From: Intrasporangiaceae bacterium | Lineage (GTDB): Bacteria > Actinomycetota > Actinomycetes > Actinomycetales > Dermatophilaceae | Reading direction: 5' to 3' | Assembly (NCBI GenBank): GCA_012838445.1 | Contig: DUPF01000231.1 | Span: forward strand, 1 to 55,429 | DNA length: 55,429 bases | In this document: positions 1 to 8,945 of the stretch, in pieces | Position numbering within the stretch: the stretch's first letter is position 1 | How the letters are laid out: the number at the start of each line of letters is the position of its first letter | The notes under the pieces: generated by a model | What the model was told of the DNA's origin: nothing | Databases searched by the model: none | The model's input: only the letters and a program-made list of their open reading frames with translations | Program-made: the position numbers and the translations under genes

Positions 1-46
1 CGTGCGGAGGCGTGGTGTTGCCTGGGCAGCACCGGACCTCCGCACG
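1..46 (-). terminator. hairpin downstream of the methyltransferase gene
   Basis: CGTGCGGAGG at 1-10 is the exact inverse of CCTCCGCACG at 37-46. The loop contains a second stem (GGTGTTG / CAGCACC, one G-U pair), giving one long nested hairpin. It begins 11 bases past the stop of the minus-strand methyltransferase, so a transcription terminator is the simplest reading. No T-run follows, and the window edge prevents seeing the other side. Confidence 0.4.
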
Positions 47-56
47 AGCCGGGGTG

Positions 57-1559
57 TCAGTCGATGAGGAAGCCGTTGGCGATGAGGTAGCGCAGCATCG
101 GGACCACCCGGGCGGTGACCTCGGCGGCGTCCTCCTCGAGAATGGCGGCCACCGCGACCAACGCCTGGCGCGGAGTGATCGACCCGTCGGCCACTCCGAC
201 ATAGCCGGCGGCGTAGGAGTCCAACGGCACCCGCAGCCGCAACCCGCCGCCCTGGACGACGCTGACCGCCCGCGGCTGCGAGGAGCCCGGCACGAGGTGG
301 TGCTCGACCGTCACATCGGCCGCAGCAGCCCAGGCCACGTCGAGCAGATCCTCGTCGGAGAGCGTGGCCAGGCGCTCCCGCGCCGCCAGACCCGCAGCGA
401 TGGTCGGTCCCATGACCGCCGCGACCGGCCCGCGCACATCCATGAGGTCGACGAACGGCTCCCGGTCGGTGCTCGGTTTGTGGAGGGTGATGATCCCGAA
501 CCCGACCCCCTCGACATCGCGAGAGGCGAAGTCGTCGAGCCAGGACGCATACATCGCCCGGAATTGGGCCGTGCCCGCATGGTGACCGCCGTCGCGGGCC
601 CATGTCTCGGCATACTGCGCCGGGTCCTGGACTTCCCGCTGCACCACCCACGCATCGAGGCCGGAGTCGGCAACCCAGGCCCCGACCCGGTCCCGCCAGT
701 CGGCGTCGCGGGCGATCTCCCAGTTCCCGAGCAGTTGGGCCACCCCGCCGGGGACGAGATGCGCACCCAGCCCCGCGACCAGATCGGCGACGACGGCGTC
801 CCCGGCCGCACCCCCGTCGCGGTACTCGAAGAGCGGCACCGAGCCGTCCCGCGGGGTGATGACGAACGGCGGGTTGCTGACGATGAGGTCGAAGGTCTCC
901 CCGGCGACCGGTTCGAGCATCGAGCCGCGCCGGATGTCCCACGTCACGCCGTTGAGGGCGGCGTTGAAGGCCGCGTATGCGAGGGCCCGCTCGGAGAGGT
1001 CGCTCACCACGACCTGGCTCGCGTCCCGGGACAGGTGCAGCGCCTGAACCCCCGACCCGGTGCCGACGTCGAGGGCCCGGTCCACCGGGCAACGTGGGGT
1101 CCACGAGGCGAGTGTCGTCGAGGCCCCGCCGATGCCGAGGACATGATCGGGCCGCAACGGTTCGCCCGTCGCCAGCTCATCCAGGTCCGAGGCGACCCAC
1201 CAGGTGTCGCGCTCCGTCGCATACGGCCGCAGATCGCAGGTGGCCACGACCGCGTCCCCCTCGTGGCGGACCAGACCGAGTGTCGTGATCCCGTCCACTC
1301 CGACATTCGGCAGGGCCGCCTGGACCTCCCGCACGTCGACGGGGGCGCCGAGGGTGAAGAGCCGGATCAGCGCGGCGCACGGGTCGGTGGAGGAGTCGGT
1401 GACCCGCTCGGCCGGCAGTGGGTGCTCGCGGGCCAGGGCGGCACCGGCCATCGGACCGAGGACCTCGGCGATGCCGGGGACGGTGAACCGGGCCGCGATC
1501 AGGTCGGTCCGCAGCAGGGCGAGCAGGTCGGCGTCGACCACGGGCAGGGAGGTGCGCAT
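57..1559 (-). CDS. SAM-dependent methyltransferase with NPPF motif
   Basis: Predicted 500-residue class I methyltransferase. The SAM-binding glycine loop ALDVGTGSGVQAL lies near residues 162-174 and the catalytic-type NPPF motif at about 229-232, as in PrmC/RsmC-like N-methyltransferases acting on glutamine amides or RNA bases. An N-terminal helical domain of about 150 residues precedes the Rossmann core and a long C-terminal domain follows it, an arrangement common in actinobacterial homologues (DUF7059/DUF7782 type, from memory). The ORF track begins 49 codons upstream. I chose the ATG giving MRTSLPVV because the extra upstream residues are low-complexity and run into the hppA terminator. 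The substrate is unknown. It stands alone, followed by a hairpin at the window edge. Confidence 0.85.
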   Translation of the reverse strand: MRTSLPVVDADLLALLRTDLIAARFTVPGIAEVLGPMAGAALAREHPLPAERVTDSSTDPCAALIRLFTLGAPVDVREVQAALPNVGVDGITTLGLVRHEGDAVVATCDLRPYATERDTWWVASDLDELATGEPLRPDHVLGIGGASTTLASWTPRCPVDRALDVGTGSGVQALHLSRDASQVVVSDLSERALAYAAFNAALNGVTWDIRRGSMLEPVAGETFDLIVSNPPFVITPRDGSVPLFEYRDGGAAGDAVVADLVAGLGAHLVPGGVAQLLGNWEIARDADWRDRVGAWVADSGLDAWVVQREVQDPAQYAETWARDGGHHAGTAQFRAMYASWLDDFASRDVEGVGFGIITLHKPSTDREPFVDLMDVRGPVAAVMGPTIAAGLAARERLATLSDEDLLDVAWAAAADVTVEHHLVPGSSQPRAVSVVQGGGLRLRVPLDSYAAGYVGVADGSITPRQALVAVAAILEEDAAEVTARVVPMLRYLIANGFLID

Positions 1560-1593
1560 AGTGGCATCGAGCCTACTGGTCCGCACCAACGGC

Positions 1594-1624
1594 GAGGCCG
1601 CCCGGACCTGGTCCGGGCGGCCTC
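1594..1624 (-). terminator. hppA transcription terminator
   Basis: A perfect 14-bp inverted repeat (GAGGCCGCCCGGAC with GTCCGGGCGGCCTC) with a three-base loop begins 21 bases past the hppA stop codon on the minus strand. It lies in the 85-bp gap before the methyltransferase start. There is no clear T-run, as is usual for actinobacterial terminators. Confidence 0.75.
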
Positions 1625-1644
1625 GTCGTCGTGGTGGAGTCCGA

Positions 1645-4005
1645 TCACTCGATGAGACGGTCGAACTGCGCGGTGGCGATCTGGGCGTCGGGGTGCTCGT
1701 CCCCACCGATCGCCAGGTCCTTGCTCTTGGACCAGGTCACCGCGGCGGCGACGATGATGAACGCGACCACCGCGATCCCGTAGCGGATCGGGGCACTGGC
1801 GCTGGCGCCGATGCTCAACGTGACGATCGCCGGGGCGATGAGCACCGACACGAGGTTCATCACCTTGAGCAGCGGGTTGATCGCCGGGCCGGCGGTGTCC
1901 TTGAACGGGTCGCCGACGGTGTCGCCGATGACGGCTGCGGCGTGGGCCTCGGAGCCCTTGCCGCCGTGATGGCCGTCCTCGATGATCTTCTTCGCGTTGT
2001 CCCACGAGCCGCCGGAGTTGGCGAGGAACACCGCCATGAGCGCACCGGCACCGATGGCGCCGCCGAGGAACCCGGCGAGCGCGCCGATGCCGAGGCCGAA
2101 GCCGACGGCGATCGGGGACATCACCGCGAGCAGGCCGGGGGTGGTCAGCTCACGCAGCGAGTCCTTGGTGCAGATGTCGACGACGCGGCCGTACTCGGGC
2201 TTCTCGGTGAAGTCCATGATGCCGGGCTTCTCGCGGAACTGGCGGCGCACCTCGAAGACGATGGCACCGGCGGCACGGGTGACCGCGTTGATCGCCAGAC
2301 CGGAGAAGAGGAACACCACGCAGGCGCCGAGGATGAGTCCGACGAGGACGTTCGGGGCGGTGATCAGACCCGACGCGTCGGCGAAGAAGGACTGGGACTG
2401 CTCTGCGGTCATGTCACCGGGCTCGATGTCACGGAACGTGGACTGCCAGGCGTCGGTGTAGGAGCCGAACAACGCGGTCGCGGCCAGGACGGCGGTCGCG
2501 ATCGCGATGCCCTTGGTGATCGCCTTGGTCGTGTTGCCGACGGCGTCGAGGTCGGTGAGGATCTGGGCGCCGTCCTCGTCGACGTCGCCGGACATCTCGG
2601 CGATGCCCTGGGCGTTGTCGGAGACCGGGCCGAAGGTGTCCATGGCGACGATGACACCGACCGTGGTGAGCACGCCACAGCCGGCGAGCGCGACGAGGAA
2701 CAGCGACAACGCCGCCGAGCCGCCGCCGAGGACGAAGGCGATGTAGACGGCGCCACCGATGATGGCGGCGGTGTAGACGGCCGACTCCAGACCGACACCG
2801 ATACCGGAGAGGACGATCGTCGCCGGACCGGTCAAGGTGGTGCGGGCGACGTCCTTGGTGGGTCGCTTGTCGGTGCCGGTGAAGTAGCCGGTGAGCCAGA
2901 GGATGATGCCGGCCAGGACGATGCCGATGATGACGGCGGCGAAGGCGACCAGTCGCGGGTCACCGTCGAGTTCGGCCACTCCGGAGTTCTCGGCGGCACC
3001 GAGTTCAGCGAAGCTGCTCGGCAGGTAAACGTAGGCGGCGATGCCGCTGAGCACGGCGGAGATGACGGCAGAGATGTAGAAGCCGCGGTTGATCGCCGAC
3101 AGGGCGCTCTCACCCTTGCGGACCTTGGTGATGTAGACGCCGATGAGGGCGGTCACGGCACCGACGCCGGGGACGATGAGCGGGAAGATCAGGCCGTAGG
3201 TGCCGAAGGCGACCGACCCGAGGATGAGTGCCGCGACGAGCATGACCGCGTAGGACTCGAAGAGGTCGGCGGCCATTCCGGCGCAGTCGCCGACGTTGTC
3301 GCCGACGTTGTCGGCGATGGTGGCGGCGTTGCGGGGGTCGTCCTCGGGGATGCCCGCCTCGACCTTGCCGACCAGGTCGGCACCGACGTCGGCGGCCTTG
3401 GTGAAGATACCGCCGCCGACCCGCATGAACATCGCGAGCAGCGCGGCACCGAAGCCGAAGCCCTCGAGGACCTTGGGCGCATCCCCTTCGTAGATCATGA
3501 CGACGACCGCGGCTCCAAGGAGGCCGAGCCCGACGGTCGTCATGCCGACGGCGCCACCGGTGCGGAAGGCGATCCGCATACCGAGCTGCTCATCGCCCTC
3601 ACGGGCGGCGGCGGCGACCCGGACATTGGCCTTGACGGCCAGCTTCATGCCGAGGTAGCCGATGATCCCGGAGAAGACGGCACCGACGACGAAGAAGATC
3701 GAGCGCCCCCACAGCACGCCCGAGGTGTCGGCCGGCAGCACGAGGAGGAGGAAGAAGACAAGGACGACGAAGGCCCCGAGTGTCTTGAACTGCCGCGCGA
3801 GATACGCCTCCGCGCCCTCCTCGACCGCACCGGCGATCTGCCGCATGTTGTCGGTGCCGGTCGCCTTGGCCAGCACCTGCTGGCGGAAGACCAGGCCCAT
3901 GACGAGGGCGATCGCGGCGATGACTGCGACAACGATGACGAGGGTGTAGTTCAGACCGCTGAGTTGCAGGTCTGAGGCTGCGGCCGGCAATGCCGAGCTG
4001 ACCAT
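1645..4005 (-). CDS. hppA: K+-insensitive H+-translocating pyrophosphatase
   Basis: A 786-residue integral membrane pyrophosphatase with about 16 hydrophobic segments, the usual family length. It hydrolyses PPi and pumps protons out of the cytoplasm. The substrate-site signatures DVGADLVGKVE and DDPRNAATIADNVGDNVGD are intact, and the C-terminal region keeps the paired Asp/Lys-rich substrate motifs (GDTVGDPFKDTAGPA). The GNTTKAITKG sequence carries Lys where K+-dependent enzymes have Ala, so the K+-independent H+-pumping class is expected. An AAGGAGG Shine-Dalgarno lies 5 bases before the ATG. A perfect terminator hairpin follows. A Crp-like site about 80 bp upstream suggests global carbon control. 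PPi made by Acs (same window) would be a substrate. Confidence 0.97.
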   Translation of the reverse strand: MVSSALPAAASDLQLSGLNYTLVIVVAVIAAIALVMGLVFRQQVLAKATGTDNMRQIAGAVEEGAEAYLARQFKTLGAFVVLVFFLLLVLPADTSGVLWGRSIFFVVGAVFSGIIGYLGMKLAVKANVRVAAAAREGDEQLGMRIAFRTGGAVGMTTVGLGLLGAAVVVMIYEGDAPKVLEGFGFGAALLAMFMRVGGGIFTKAADVGADLVGKVEAGIPEDDPRNAATIADNVGDNVGDCAGMAADLFESYAVMLVAALILGSVAFGTYGLIFPLIVPGVGAVTALIGVYITKVRKGESALSAINRGFYISAVISAVLSGIAAYVYLPSSFAELGAAENSGVAELDGDPRLVAFAAVIIGIVLAGIILWLTGYFTGTDKRPTKDVARTTLTGPATIVLSGIGVGLESAVYTAAIIGGAVYIAFVLGGGSAALSLFLVALAGCGVLTTVGVIVAMDTFGPVSDNAQGIAEMSGDVDEDGAQILTDLDAVGNTTKAITKGIAIATAVLAATALFGSYTDAWQSTFRDIEPGDMTAEQSQSFFADASGLITAPNVLVGLILGACVVFLFSGLAINAVTRAAGAIVFEVRRQFREKPGIMDFTEKPEYGRVVDICTKDSLRELTTPGLLAVMSPIAVGFGLGIGALAGFLGGAIGAGALMAVFLANSGGSWDNAKKIIEDGHHGGKGSEAHAAAVIGDTVGDPFKDTAGPAINPLLKVMNLVSVLIAPAIVTLSIGASASAPIRYGIAVVAFIIVAAAVTWSKSKDLAIGGDEHPDAQIATAQFDRLIE

Positions 4006-4082
4006 TCCATCCTCCTTGATGGGTGCGTGAAAAGGGGGTTTCAGCCGCAGGTTAAGCGGCAGACTCCGCCGCTGAGACTACC

Positions 4083-4098
4083 TGTGTTCTGGTTCACA
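4083..4098. promoter_or_regulatory. putative Crp/GlxR-type operator upstream of hppA
   Basis: TGTGT-TCTGGT-TCACA matches the Crp-family consensus TGTGA-N6-TCACA at 9 of 10 positions and sits in a perfect CTGTG-N8-CACAG dyad. It lies about 80 bp upstream of the hppA start, in the gap behind the STAS gene. A crp gene is present at 31810. Assignment rests on sequence alone. Confidence 0.4.
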
Positions 4099-4163
4099 GA
4101 TGCGGGCGACCCCTGGGTCAGTCGGTGAGGACTCCGTCACATCGGGTGACGCGGCCGGCCCGG

Positions 4164-4511
4164 TCAGGCAGCGGACAGGGCGGCGACGGCCTCGTCGGCG
4201 CTGGGGTGGACGGCGAACACCTCGTCCAGGCCGGTGATCGAGAGGACCCGGATGATCCGCGGGGAGGTGCAGACCAGGCGCAGGTCCCCACCGAGGTCCC
4301 GCACCGCCTTGAGCCGCCCGACCATGACCCCCAGCCCGGTGGAGTCGAGGAACTCGACCTCGTTGAGGTCGAGGACGACGCGGTGATGCCCCGCAGCGAT
4401 CACCCGGTCGAGGGCGTCGCGCACGGTCACCGCACTCGCGACATCGATATCCCCGCCGAAGGCGAGGACGAAGACGCCGTCATGCTGGGACGTCGTGACA
4501 GTGACCTGCAC
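4164..4511 (-). CDS. STAS-domain anti-anti-sigma factor
   Basis: A 115-residue single STAS domain protein of the SpoIIAA/RsbV/BldG type. Such proteins bind and sequester an anti-sigma kinase when unphosphorylated. The phosphorylatable serine lies in FLDSTGLGVMVG, at about residue 57, and the N-terminal strand GDIDVASA is typical. No cognate anti-sigma kinase or sigma factor is in the window. The ORF track starts four codons earlier at a GTG that overlaps the AAGGAG ribosome site. The next GTG (VQVTVTTS) is 11 bases behind that site and is preferred. The gene is divergent from the SDR at 4643, across a 14-bp tandem duplication. Confidence 0.88.
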   Translation of the reverse strand: MQVTVTTSQHDGVFVLAFGGDIDVASAVTVRDALDRVIAAGHHRVVLDLNEVEFLDSTGLGVMVGRLKAVRDLGGDLRLVCTSPRIIRVLSITGLDEVFAVHPSADEAVAALSAA

Positions 4512-4538
4512 GCGAAGAACCACTCCTTGGGAGAATGC

Positions 4539-4566
4539 GAACTATTGCGCATGAACTATTGCGCAT
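4539..4566. repeat. two tandem 14-bp units in the STAS/SDR divergent promoter
   Basis: GAACTATTGCGCAT occurs twice back to back (4539-4552, 4553-4566) in the AT-richer 130-bp gap between divergent genes. Such duplicated units are typical of operators, and the segment could also hold promoter hexamers for the STAS gene. No known regulator motif is recognised. Confidence 0.5.
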
Positions 4567-4642
4567 ACGGTAGCGAGGAAGCCCGGCTGACCCAAAGGCA
4601 CCTCCCGCCGCAGCCGCGAACCCGCGACTCCCAGGAGTTCCC

Positions 4643-5398
4643 ATGACGACAACCCTCATCACCGGCGCCAGTTCCGGGCTCGGTGCCGAGATGGCCCGCC
4701 AACTCGCTGCGCGCGGTGAGGATCTGGCCCTGTGCGCCCGCCGGACCGAACGGCTCGAGGAGCTGCGCGCCGAGATCCTCGCCGCCCACCCGGAGCGACG
4801 GGTCAGTGTCGCGGCCCTCGATGTCACCGACGACGACGCGGTCTTCGCCGTGTTCGCCGCGTTCCGGGACGAGTTCGGGACGATCGACCGGGTCGTCGTC
4901 AACGCGGGGATCGGCAAGGGCGCCCCGATCGGGAAGGGTGGCTACGACGCCAACCGGGCGACGGCGATGACGAACTTCGTCGCCGCCCTGGCCCAGAGCG
5001 AGGCGGCGATGGAGATCTTCCGGGAGCAGCGCTACGGCCACCTCGTCATGATCTCGTCGCTGTCGGCGCTGCGCGGGATGCCCGGGGCGATGACCACCTA
5101 CGCGGCGACCAAGGCCGGCGTGGCCGCTCTCGCGGAGGGGATCCAGCACGAGCTCGTCGGCAAACCGGACCTGGACATCGACGTGTCGGTCATCTACCCC
5201 GGATACATCCGCTCGGAGATGAACGACATGGTCGAGAACACTCCGCCGTTCATGGTCGACACCGACGCCGGCGTGGCCGCGATCATCGCAGCGATCGAGA
5301 AGCGCAGCGCCCACGCCCGGGTGCCCGCGTGGCCGTGGAAGCCGATGGGCACCGCCTTGCGTCACCTGCCGTTGTCGGTCGTGCGGCGCCTGGTCTGA
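4643..5398 (+). CDS. SDR-family oxidoreductase
   Basis: A 251-residue classical short-chain dehydrogenase/reductase. The cofactor loop TGASSGLGAEMA is at the N-terminus, NAG lies in VVNAGIGKG, and the catalytic set is Ser139-Tyr153-Lys157 (SSLSA, YAATK). The ARG pattern after strand 2 (CARRTERL) suggests NADP(H). The substrate cannot be told from sequence. AGGAG lies 5 bases before the ATG. The helicase starts 16 bases after the stop, so the two may be cotranscribed. Confidence 0.88.
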   Translation: MTTTLITGASSGLGAEMARQLAARGEDLALCARRTERLEELRAEILAAHPERRVSVAALDVTDDDAVFAVFAAFRDEFGTIDRVVVNAGIGKGAPIGKGGYDANRATAMTNFVAALAQSEAAMEIFREQRYGHLVMISSLSALRGMPGAMTTYAATKAGVAALAEGIQHELVGKPDLDIDVSVIYPGYIRSEMNDMVENTPPFMVDTDAGVAAIIAAIEKRSAHARVPAWPWKPMGTALRHLPLSVVRRLV

Positions 5399-5414
5399 TC
5401 GGCCGGTCCGACCG

Positions 5415-7709
5415 GTGCCCTCGACCGACGATCCGCGCAGCTGGCTGGACCTGCTCACCCACCGGCACGGGGCGGAGCGGCTCACCCACGTCGAGAACCT
5501 CCCGCCACGGGAGGGACGGAGCGCACCCTGGCCGGAGTGGACCGATCCGCAGGTGTATGCGGCCCTCGCCGGCTCCGGGATCTCGACCCTGTGGGAACAC
5601 CAGCGGGAGGGGATGGACCTGGCGTGGTCCGGCACGGACACCGTCGTCTCGACGGGGACCGCCTCGGGCAAGAGCCTCGTCTATCTCGTGCCCACCCTGT
5701 CGGCGGTGATCGCCGGGCTGGACGCGGTCACCGGCCGGGGGGCGAGCGCGCTCTACCTGTCCCCGACGAAGGCGCTCGCCGCGGACCAGGCGGCCCGGTT
5801 GGCGGCGCTCGCGGTCCCGGGCGTGCGGGCCGCGACCTACGACGGCGACACCCCGCCGCAGGAGCGCCGCTGGGCCCGCGACCACGCGCACATCATCCTG
5901 TCCAACCCGGACCTGGTCCACCATTCCCTCCTGCCCGGGCATCGGCACTGGTCCCGCTTCCTGCGGTCATTGCGCTACGTCGTCATCGACGAATGCCATG
6001 TCTACCGAGGGGTTTTCGGCTCGCACGTGGCGTCGGTGCTGCGCCGGCTGCGACGGGTGTGTGCGCGGTACGGCACCGACCCGACGTTCGTCCTGGCCTC
6101 GGCGACGGTCGCCGACCCGGCCGGCCACGGTGCGGCCCTGATCGGTCGCCCGGTCGCGGCGGTCACCGTCGACACCTCGCCGCGGGCCGGGCTGACGGCA
6201 GCGTTGTGGGAGCCGCGCCCGGACCCGGAGACGGGGGCCCGATCGTCGGCGACGACGGAGGCCGCCGCCCTCGTTGCCGACCTCGTCGGGGCAGGGGTGC
6301 AGACGGTCGCCTTCGCCCGCTCCCGCGCCGGGGTCGAGGCGCTGGCCACGTCGGCGCGTCGGCGTCTGCAGGCCCGCAGCGAGACCGACCTGGCGGCAGC
6401 GGTGGCAGCTTACCGCGGCGGCTACCTGCCCGCCGAGCGGCGCGAGTTGGAGCGGGACGTGCGGGCGGGCACGATCCGCGGCCTGGCCGCGACGAACGCA
6501 CTCGAACTCGGCGTCGACATCGGTGGCCTGGACGCGGTCGTCGTGGCCGGTTGGCCGGGTCGGCGGGCCTCGCTGTGGCAGCAGTGGGGACGCGCCGGGC
6601 GGGCCGGCGGACCCGCTCTGGGAGTCCTGGTGGCAGCAGATGACCCGCTCGACGCATACCTCATCCGACATCCGGAGGCGCTCTTCGGCGAGCCGGTCGA
6701 ACACACGGTCATGGATCCCGGGAACCCGCGGGTGCTCGCGCCCCATCTGGCCGCTGCAGCGGCCGAACTGCCGCTGACGGAGGACGATCTGGATCTGTTC
6801 GGTCCGCACGCCCGCGACGTCGTCGAGCGGCTCACCGGGGCCGGGATCCTGCGGCGGCGCCCGACCGGATGGTTCTGGGCCCGGGAGGACCGCGCGACCG
6901 ATCACGTGTCGCTGCGTGGCGTCGCGGCGGTGGTGGCGATCGTCGAACGGGACACCGGCCGGGTCGTCGGGACGATCGACGAGGCGAGTGCGCACCAGCA
7001 GGTGCACACCGGGGCCGTCCACGTCCACCAGGGCCAGGCCTATGTCGTCGTCGACCTCGATCTGGACGCGGGTGCGGCCACCGTGGTCCGGGGCGATCCG
7101 GGCTGGACGACGACGGCCGAGACCCGCAGCGAGTTCCGGATCGAGCGGATCGAGCGGACCACCGAGTATGCGGGGGCCCGGGTCTGCTTCGGCGCCGTCC
7201 GGGTCAGTGGTCAGGTGACGTCGTTCACGAGGCGGTTGCCGAGCGGGGAGGTCATCGACCGGCATGCGCTCGACCTGCCGGAGCGGACCCTGCACACCAT
7301 GGCGGTGTGGTGGACCCAGGAACCGGACCGTCTCGAGGCGGCCGGGGTGTCCGATGTGGCGATCCCCGGTGCGGCGCATGCCGCCGAACATGCTGCGATC
7401 GGGATGCTGCCGCTCATGGCGACGTGCGACCGATGGGACATCGGCGGGGTCTCCACGGATCTGCATCCGGACACGGGGTTGCCGACGATCATGGTCTACG
7501 ACGGCTATCCCGGCGGGGCCGGGTTCAGTGAACGGGCCTTCGCGCAGTGGCGGGCCTGGATGTCCGCGACCATCGACCGGTTGGCCGAATGCCCGTGCGA
7601 GCGCGGCTGCCCGTCGTGTGTCCAGTCGCCGAAGTGCGGCAACGGCAACGAACCGCTCGACAAGGCAGGCGCGCTGCTGCTGCTGCGCAGCGCCACCGGG
7701 CAGGGTTGA
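5415..7709 (+). CDS. DEAD/DEAH-box helicase of the helicase/secretion neighborhood
   Basis: A 764-residue superfamily 2 helicase with a C-terminal DUF1998-like domain. Motif I is STGTASGKSLVY, motif II is DECH within VVIDECHVYRG, motif III is SAT, and motif VI is QQWGRAGRAG. The tail carries a four-cysteine metal site, CPCERGCPSC followed by CGNG. This matches the MrfA/YprA-type helicases that in actinobacteria lie beside the Tad secretion genes (TIGR03817 family, Rv3649 in M. tuberculosis). MrfA-type enzymes act in DNA repair; the reason for the link to the pilus locus is unknown. The start is GTG just behind the SDR stop. Confidence 0.92.
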   Translation: MPSTDDPRSWLDLLTHRHGAERLTHVENLPPREGRSAPWPEWTDPQVYAALAGSGISTLWEHQREGMDLAWSGTDTVVSTGTASGKSLVYLVPTLSAVIAGLDAVTGRGASALYLSPTKALAADQAARLAALAVPGVRAATYDGDTPPQERRWARDHAHIILSNPDLVHHSLLPGHRHWSRFLRSLRYVVIDECHVYRGVFGSHVASVLRRLRRVCARYGTDPTFVLASATVADPAGHGAALIGRPVAAVTVDTSPRAGLTAALWEPRPDPETGARSSATTEAAALVADLVGAGVQTVAFARSRAGVEALATSARRRLQARSETDLAAAVAAYRGGYLPAERRELERDVRAGTIRGLAATNALELGVDIGGLDAVVVAGWPGRRASLWQQWGRAGRAGGPALGVLVAADDPLDAYLIRHPEALFGEPVEHTVMDPGNPRVLAPHLAAAAAELPLTEDDLDLFGPHARDVVERLTGAGILRRRPTGWFWAREDRATDHVSLRGVAAVVAIVERDTGRVVGTIDEASAHQQVHTGAVHVHQGQAYVVVDLDLDAGAATVVRGDPGWTTTAETRSEFRIERIERTTEYAGARVCFGAVRVSGQVTSFTRRLPSGEVIDRHALDLPERTLHTMAVWWTQEPDRLEAAGVSDVAIPGAAHAAEHAAIGMLPLMATCDRWDIGGVSTDLHPDTGLPTIMVYDGYPGGAGFSERAFAQWRAWMSATIDRLAECPCERGCPSCVQSPKCGNGNEPLDKAGALLLLRSATGQG

Positions 7710-7834
7710 TGTCGCCGCCAATGTCGTCCCGTTGATGTTGCAGGGGTGACGTCGAGACGCCGACGCGTCGTGCCCGGCGCGAGCGACGCACGGCGACTAC
7801 CCTGGCAACGACGCCCCTGCGCGAAAGGCACACC

Positions 7835-8317
7835 ATGATCATCCTGGGTCTCATCCTCATCGTCCTGGCCCTCGTGGCGGCCCTGTTCCTCTTCCTCGGC
7901 ACCTCGGCCCTGCCAACGATGGAACTCGAGGTCCTCGGCACGACGTACCACATGTCACCGTTGGCGCTCGTCATCTCCGGTGCGGTCGCGATGACGCTGC
8001 TGTGGTGGGGATGGGCGCTGGTGCGGATGGGCACCCGGCGGCGGGTCCGCAAGAGCCGGGAGGCCAAGGAGGCGGCCCGTCAGGCCGAACTGGACCGGGC
8101 CGCCCGGGAGAAGGAGAACCAGGCCAAGTGGGAAAGGGAGCTGCGTGACCGGGAGCGCCAGGTCCGCGAGACCGAGGCCCGCCTCGCCGAGCAGAAGATC
8201 TCGACGCAGGAGGCCCGTCGTCGCGCCGAGGTCGCCGAGCACCAGGTCGCCGACGAGCCTGCGGCCCCGGCTCGGGCCGACCGACCGGTTGCCGATGGCG
8301 ACGGGCGGCGACCCTGA
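7835..8317 (+). CDS. membrane protein with C-terminal coiled coil, unknown function
   Basis: A 160-residue protein with two hydrophobic segments at about residues 2-22 and 43-62. A highly charged helix of some 70 residues rich in Glu, Arg and Lys follows (EKENQAKWERELRDRERQ), predicted as coiled coil, then a Pro/Ala-rich tail. It resembles small LapA-like envelope proteins in layout only; I do not recognise the family. ATG follows GAAAGG at suitable distance. The gene faces the minus-strand lipoprotein gene across a 92-bp gap. Confidence 0.7.
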   Translation: MIILGLILIVLALVAALFLFLGTSALPTMELEVLGTTYHMSPLALVISGAVAMTLLWWGWALVRMGTRRRVRKSREAKEAARQAELDRAAREKENQAKWERELRDRERQVRETEARLAEQKISTQEARRRAEVAEHQVADEPAAPARADRPVADGDGRRP

Positions 8318-8409
8318 TCACGCGCCTGCCGACGCTGCGGGGGTTGCGTCTGCGGGGCTGAGGTTGCCCGCGTCCGCCGGGGCACAGTCGGGGGCTGAAC
8401 CGTTGCGGC

Positions 8410-8895
8410 TCAGGACCGGATGGTCTTGACGAACTCGTCGTCGCCGACCCGGACCGTGACCGGAAGGTCCGCCGTGCCGAGCGGGACGGTGAACTGGTGC
8501 GGTTGGAGGACCTGGGCGCACATTCCGTCCGTGGCGACGGTGGTCAGCACGACCTTGATCTCGTCGGTCCCGTTGTCGGCCGACTCGGTAGAGACGGTGT
8601 AGGCGACGCGGTGACATGGTGTCGGCGCGTGCCCGCTGACCTCGAGGAAGAGTTGGACCGGATCCGACTCGGCTACGTGGACCGAGGCCGTGTCGAGGAA
8701 GAACGTATCGTCCCCCCGCGTGTCGGCGAGCAGTCCATCCTCGGAGCCGTGGGTGGTGGGGTCGTCGGTCGGGCCGGTCGCTGGCTCGTCCGGTGACGCT
8801 GGTCCGGACCCACAGGCGCAGAGCAGGAGCACACCGAGGACGGTCATGGTCCCCGCGGGCCGGCCTCGCCGGCTGAGCGTGGGGAGTCGTCGCAT
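8410..8895 (-). CDS. putative secreted lipoprotein
   Basis: A 161-residue protein with a twin-arginine-containing n-region, a hydrophobic stretch and a lipobox LLCAC (Cys at about residue 28), then an Asp/Thr/Pro-rich linker typical of surface lipoproteins. The C-terminal 90 residues look like a small beta-rich domain with two Cys residues. Function is unknown. The ORF track extends it to 9327, but that part is out-of-frame shadow of the TadG-like gene. I chose the ATG at 8895; an alternative ATG at 8847 would begin right before the hydrophobic stretch. It lies downstream of the Tad genes in the same direction. Confidence 0.65.
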   Translation of the reverse strand: MRRLPTLSRRGRPAGTMTVLGVLLLCACGSGPASPDEPATGPTDDPTTHGSEDGLLADTRGDDTFFLDTASVHVAESDPVQLFLEVSGHAPTPCHRVAYTVSTESADNGTDEIKVVLTTVATDGMCAQVLQPHQFTVPLGTADLPVTVRVGDDEFVKTIRS

Positions 8896-8945
8896 GTTGG
8901 TTAGACGACCCGGCCGAATGATCGGTTCCGGACCTTCTCGTGTCT

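Noticed and set aside
1204-3975. 923-aa plus-strand ORF opposite hppA
   Set aside because: Antisense shadow: rich in Asp/Gly/Glu from GC-rich complement, no domain, and hppA on the other strand is unmistakable.
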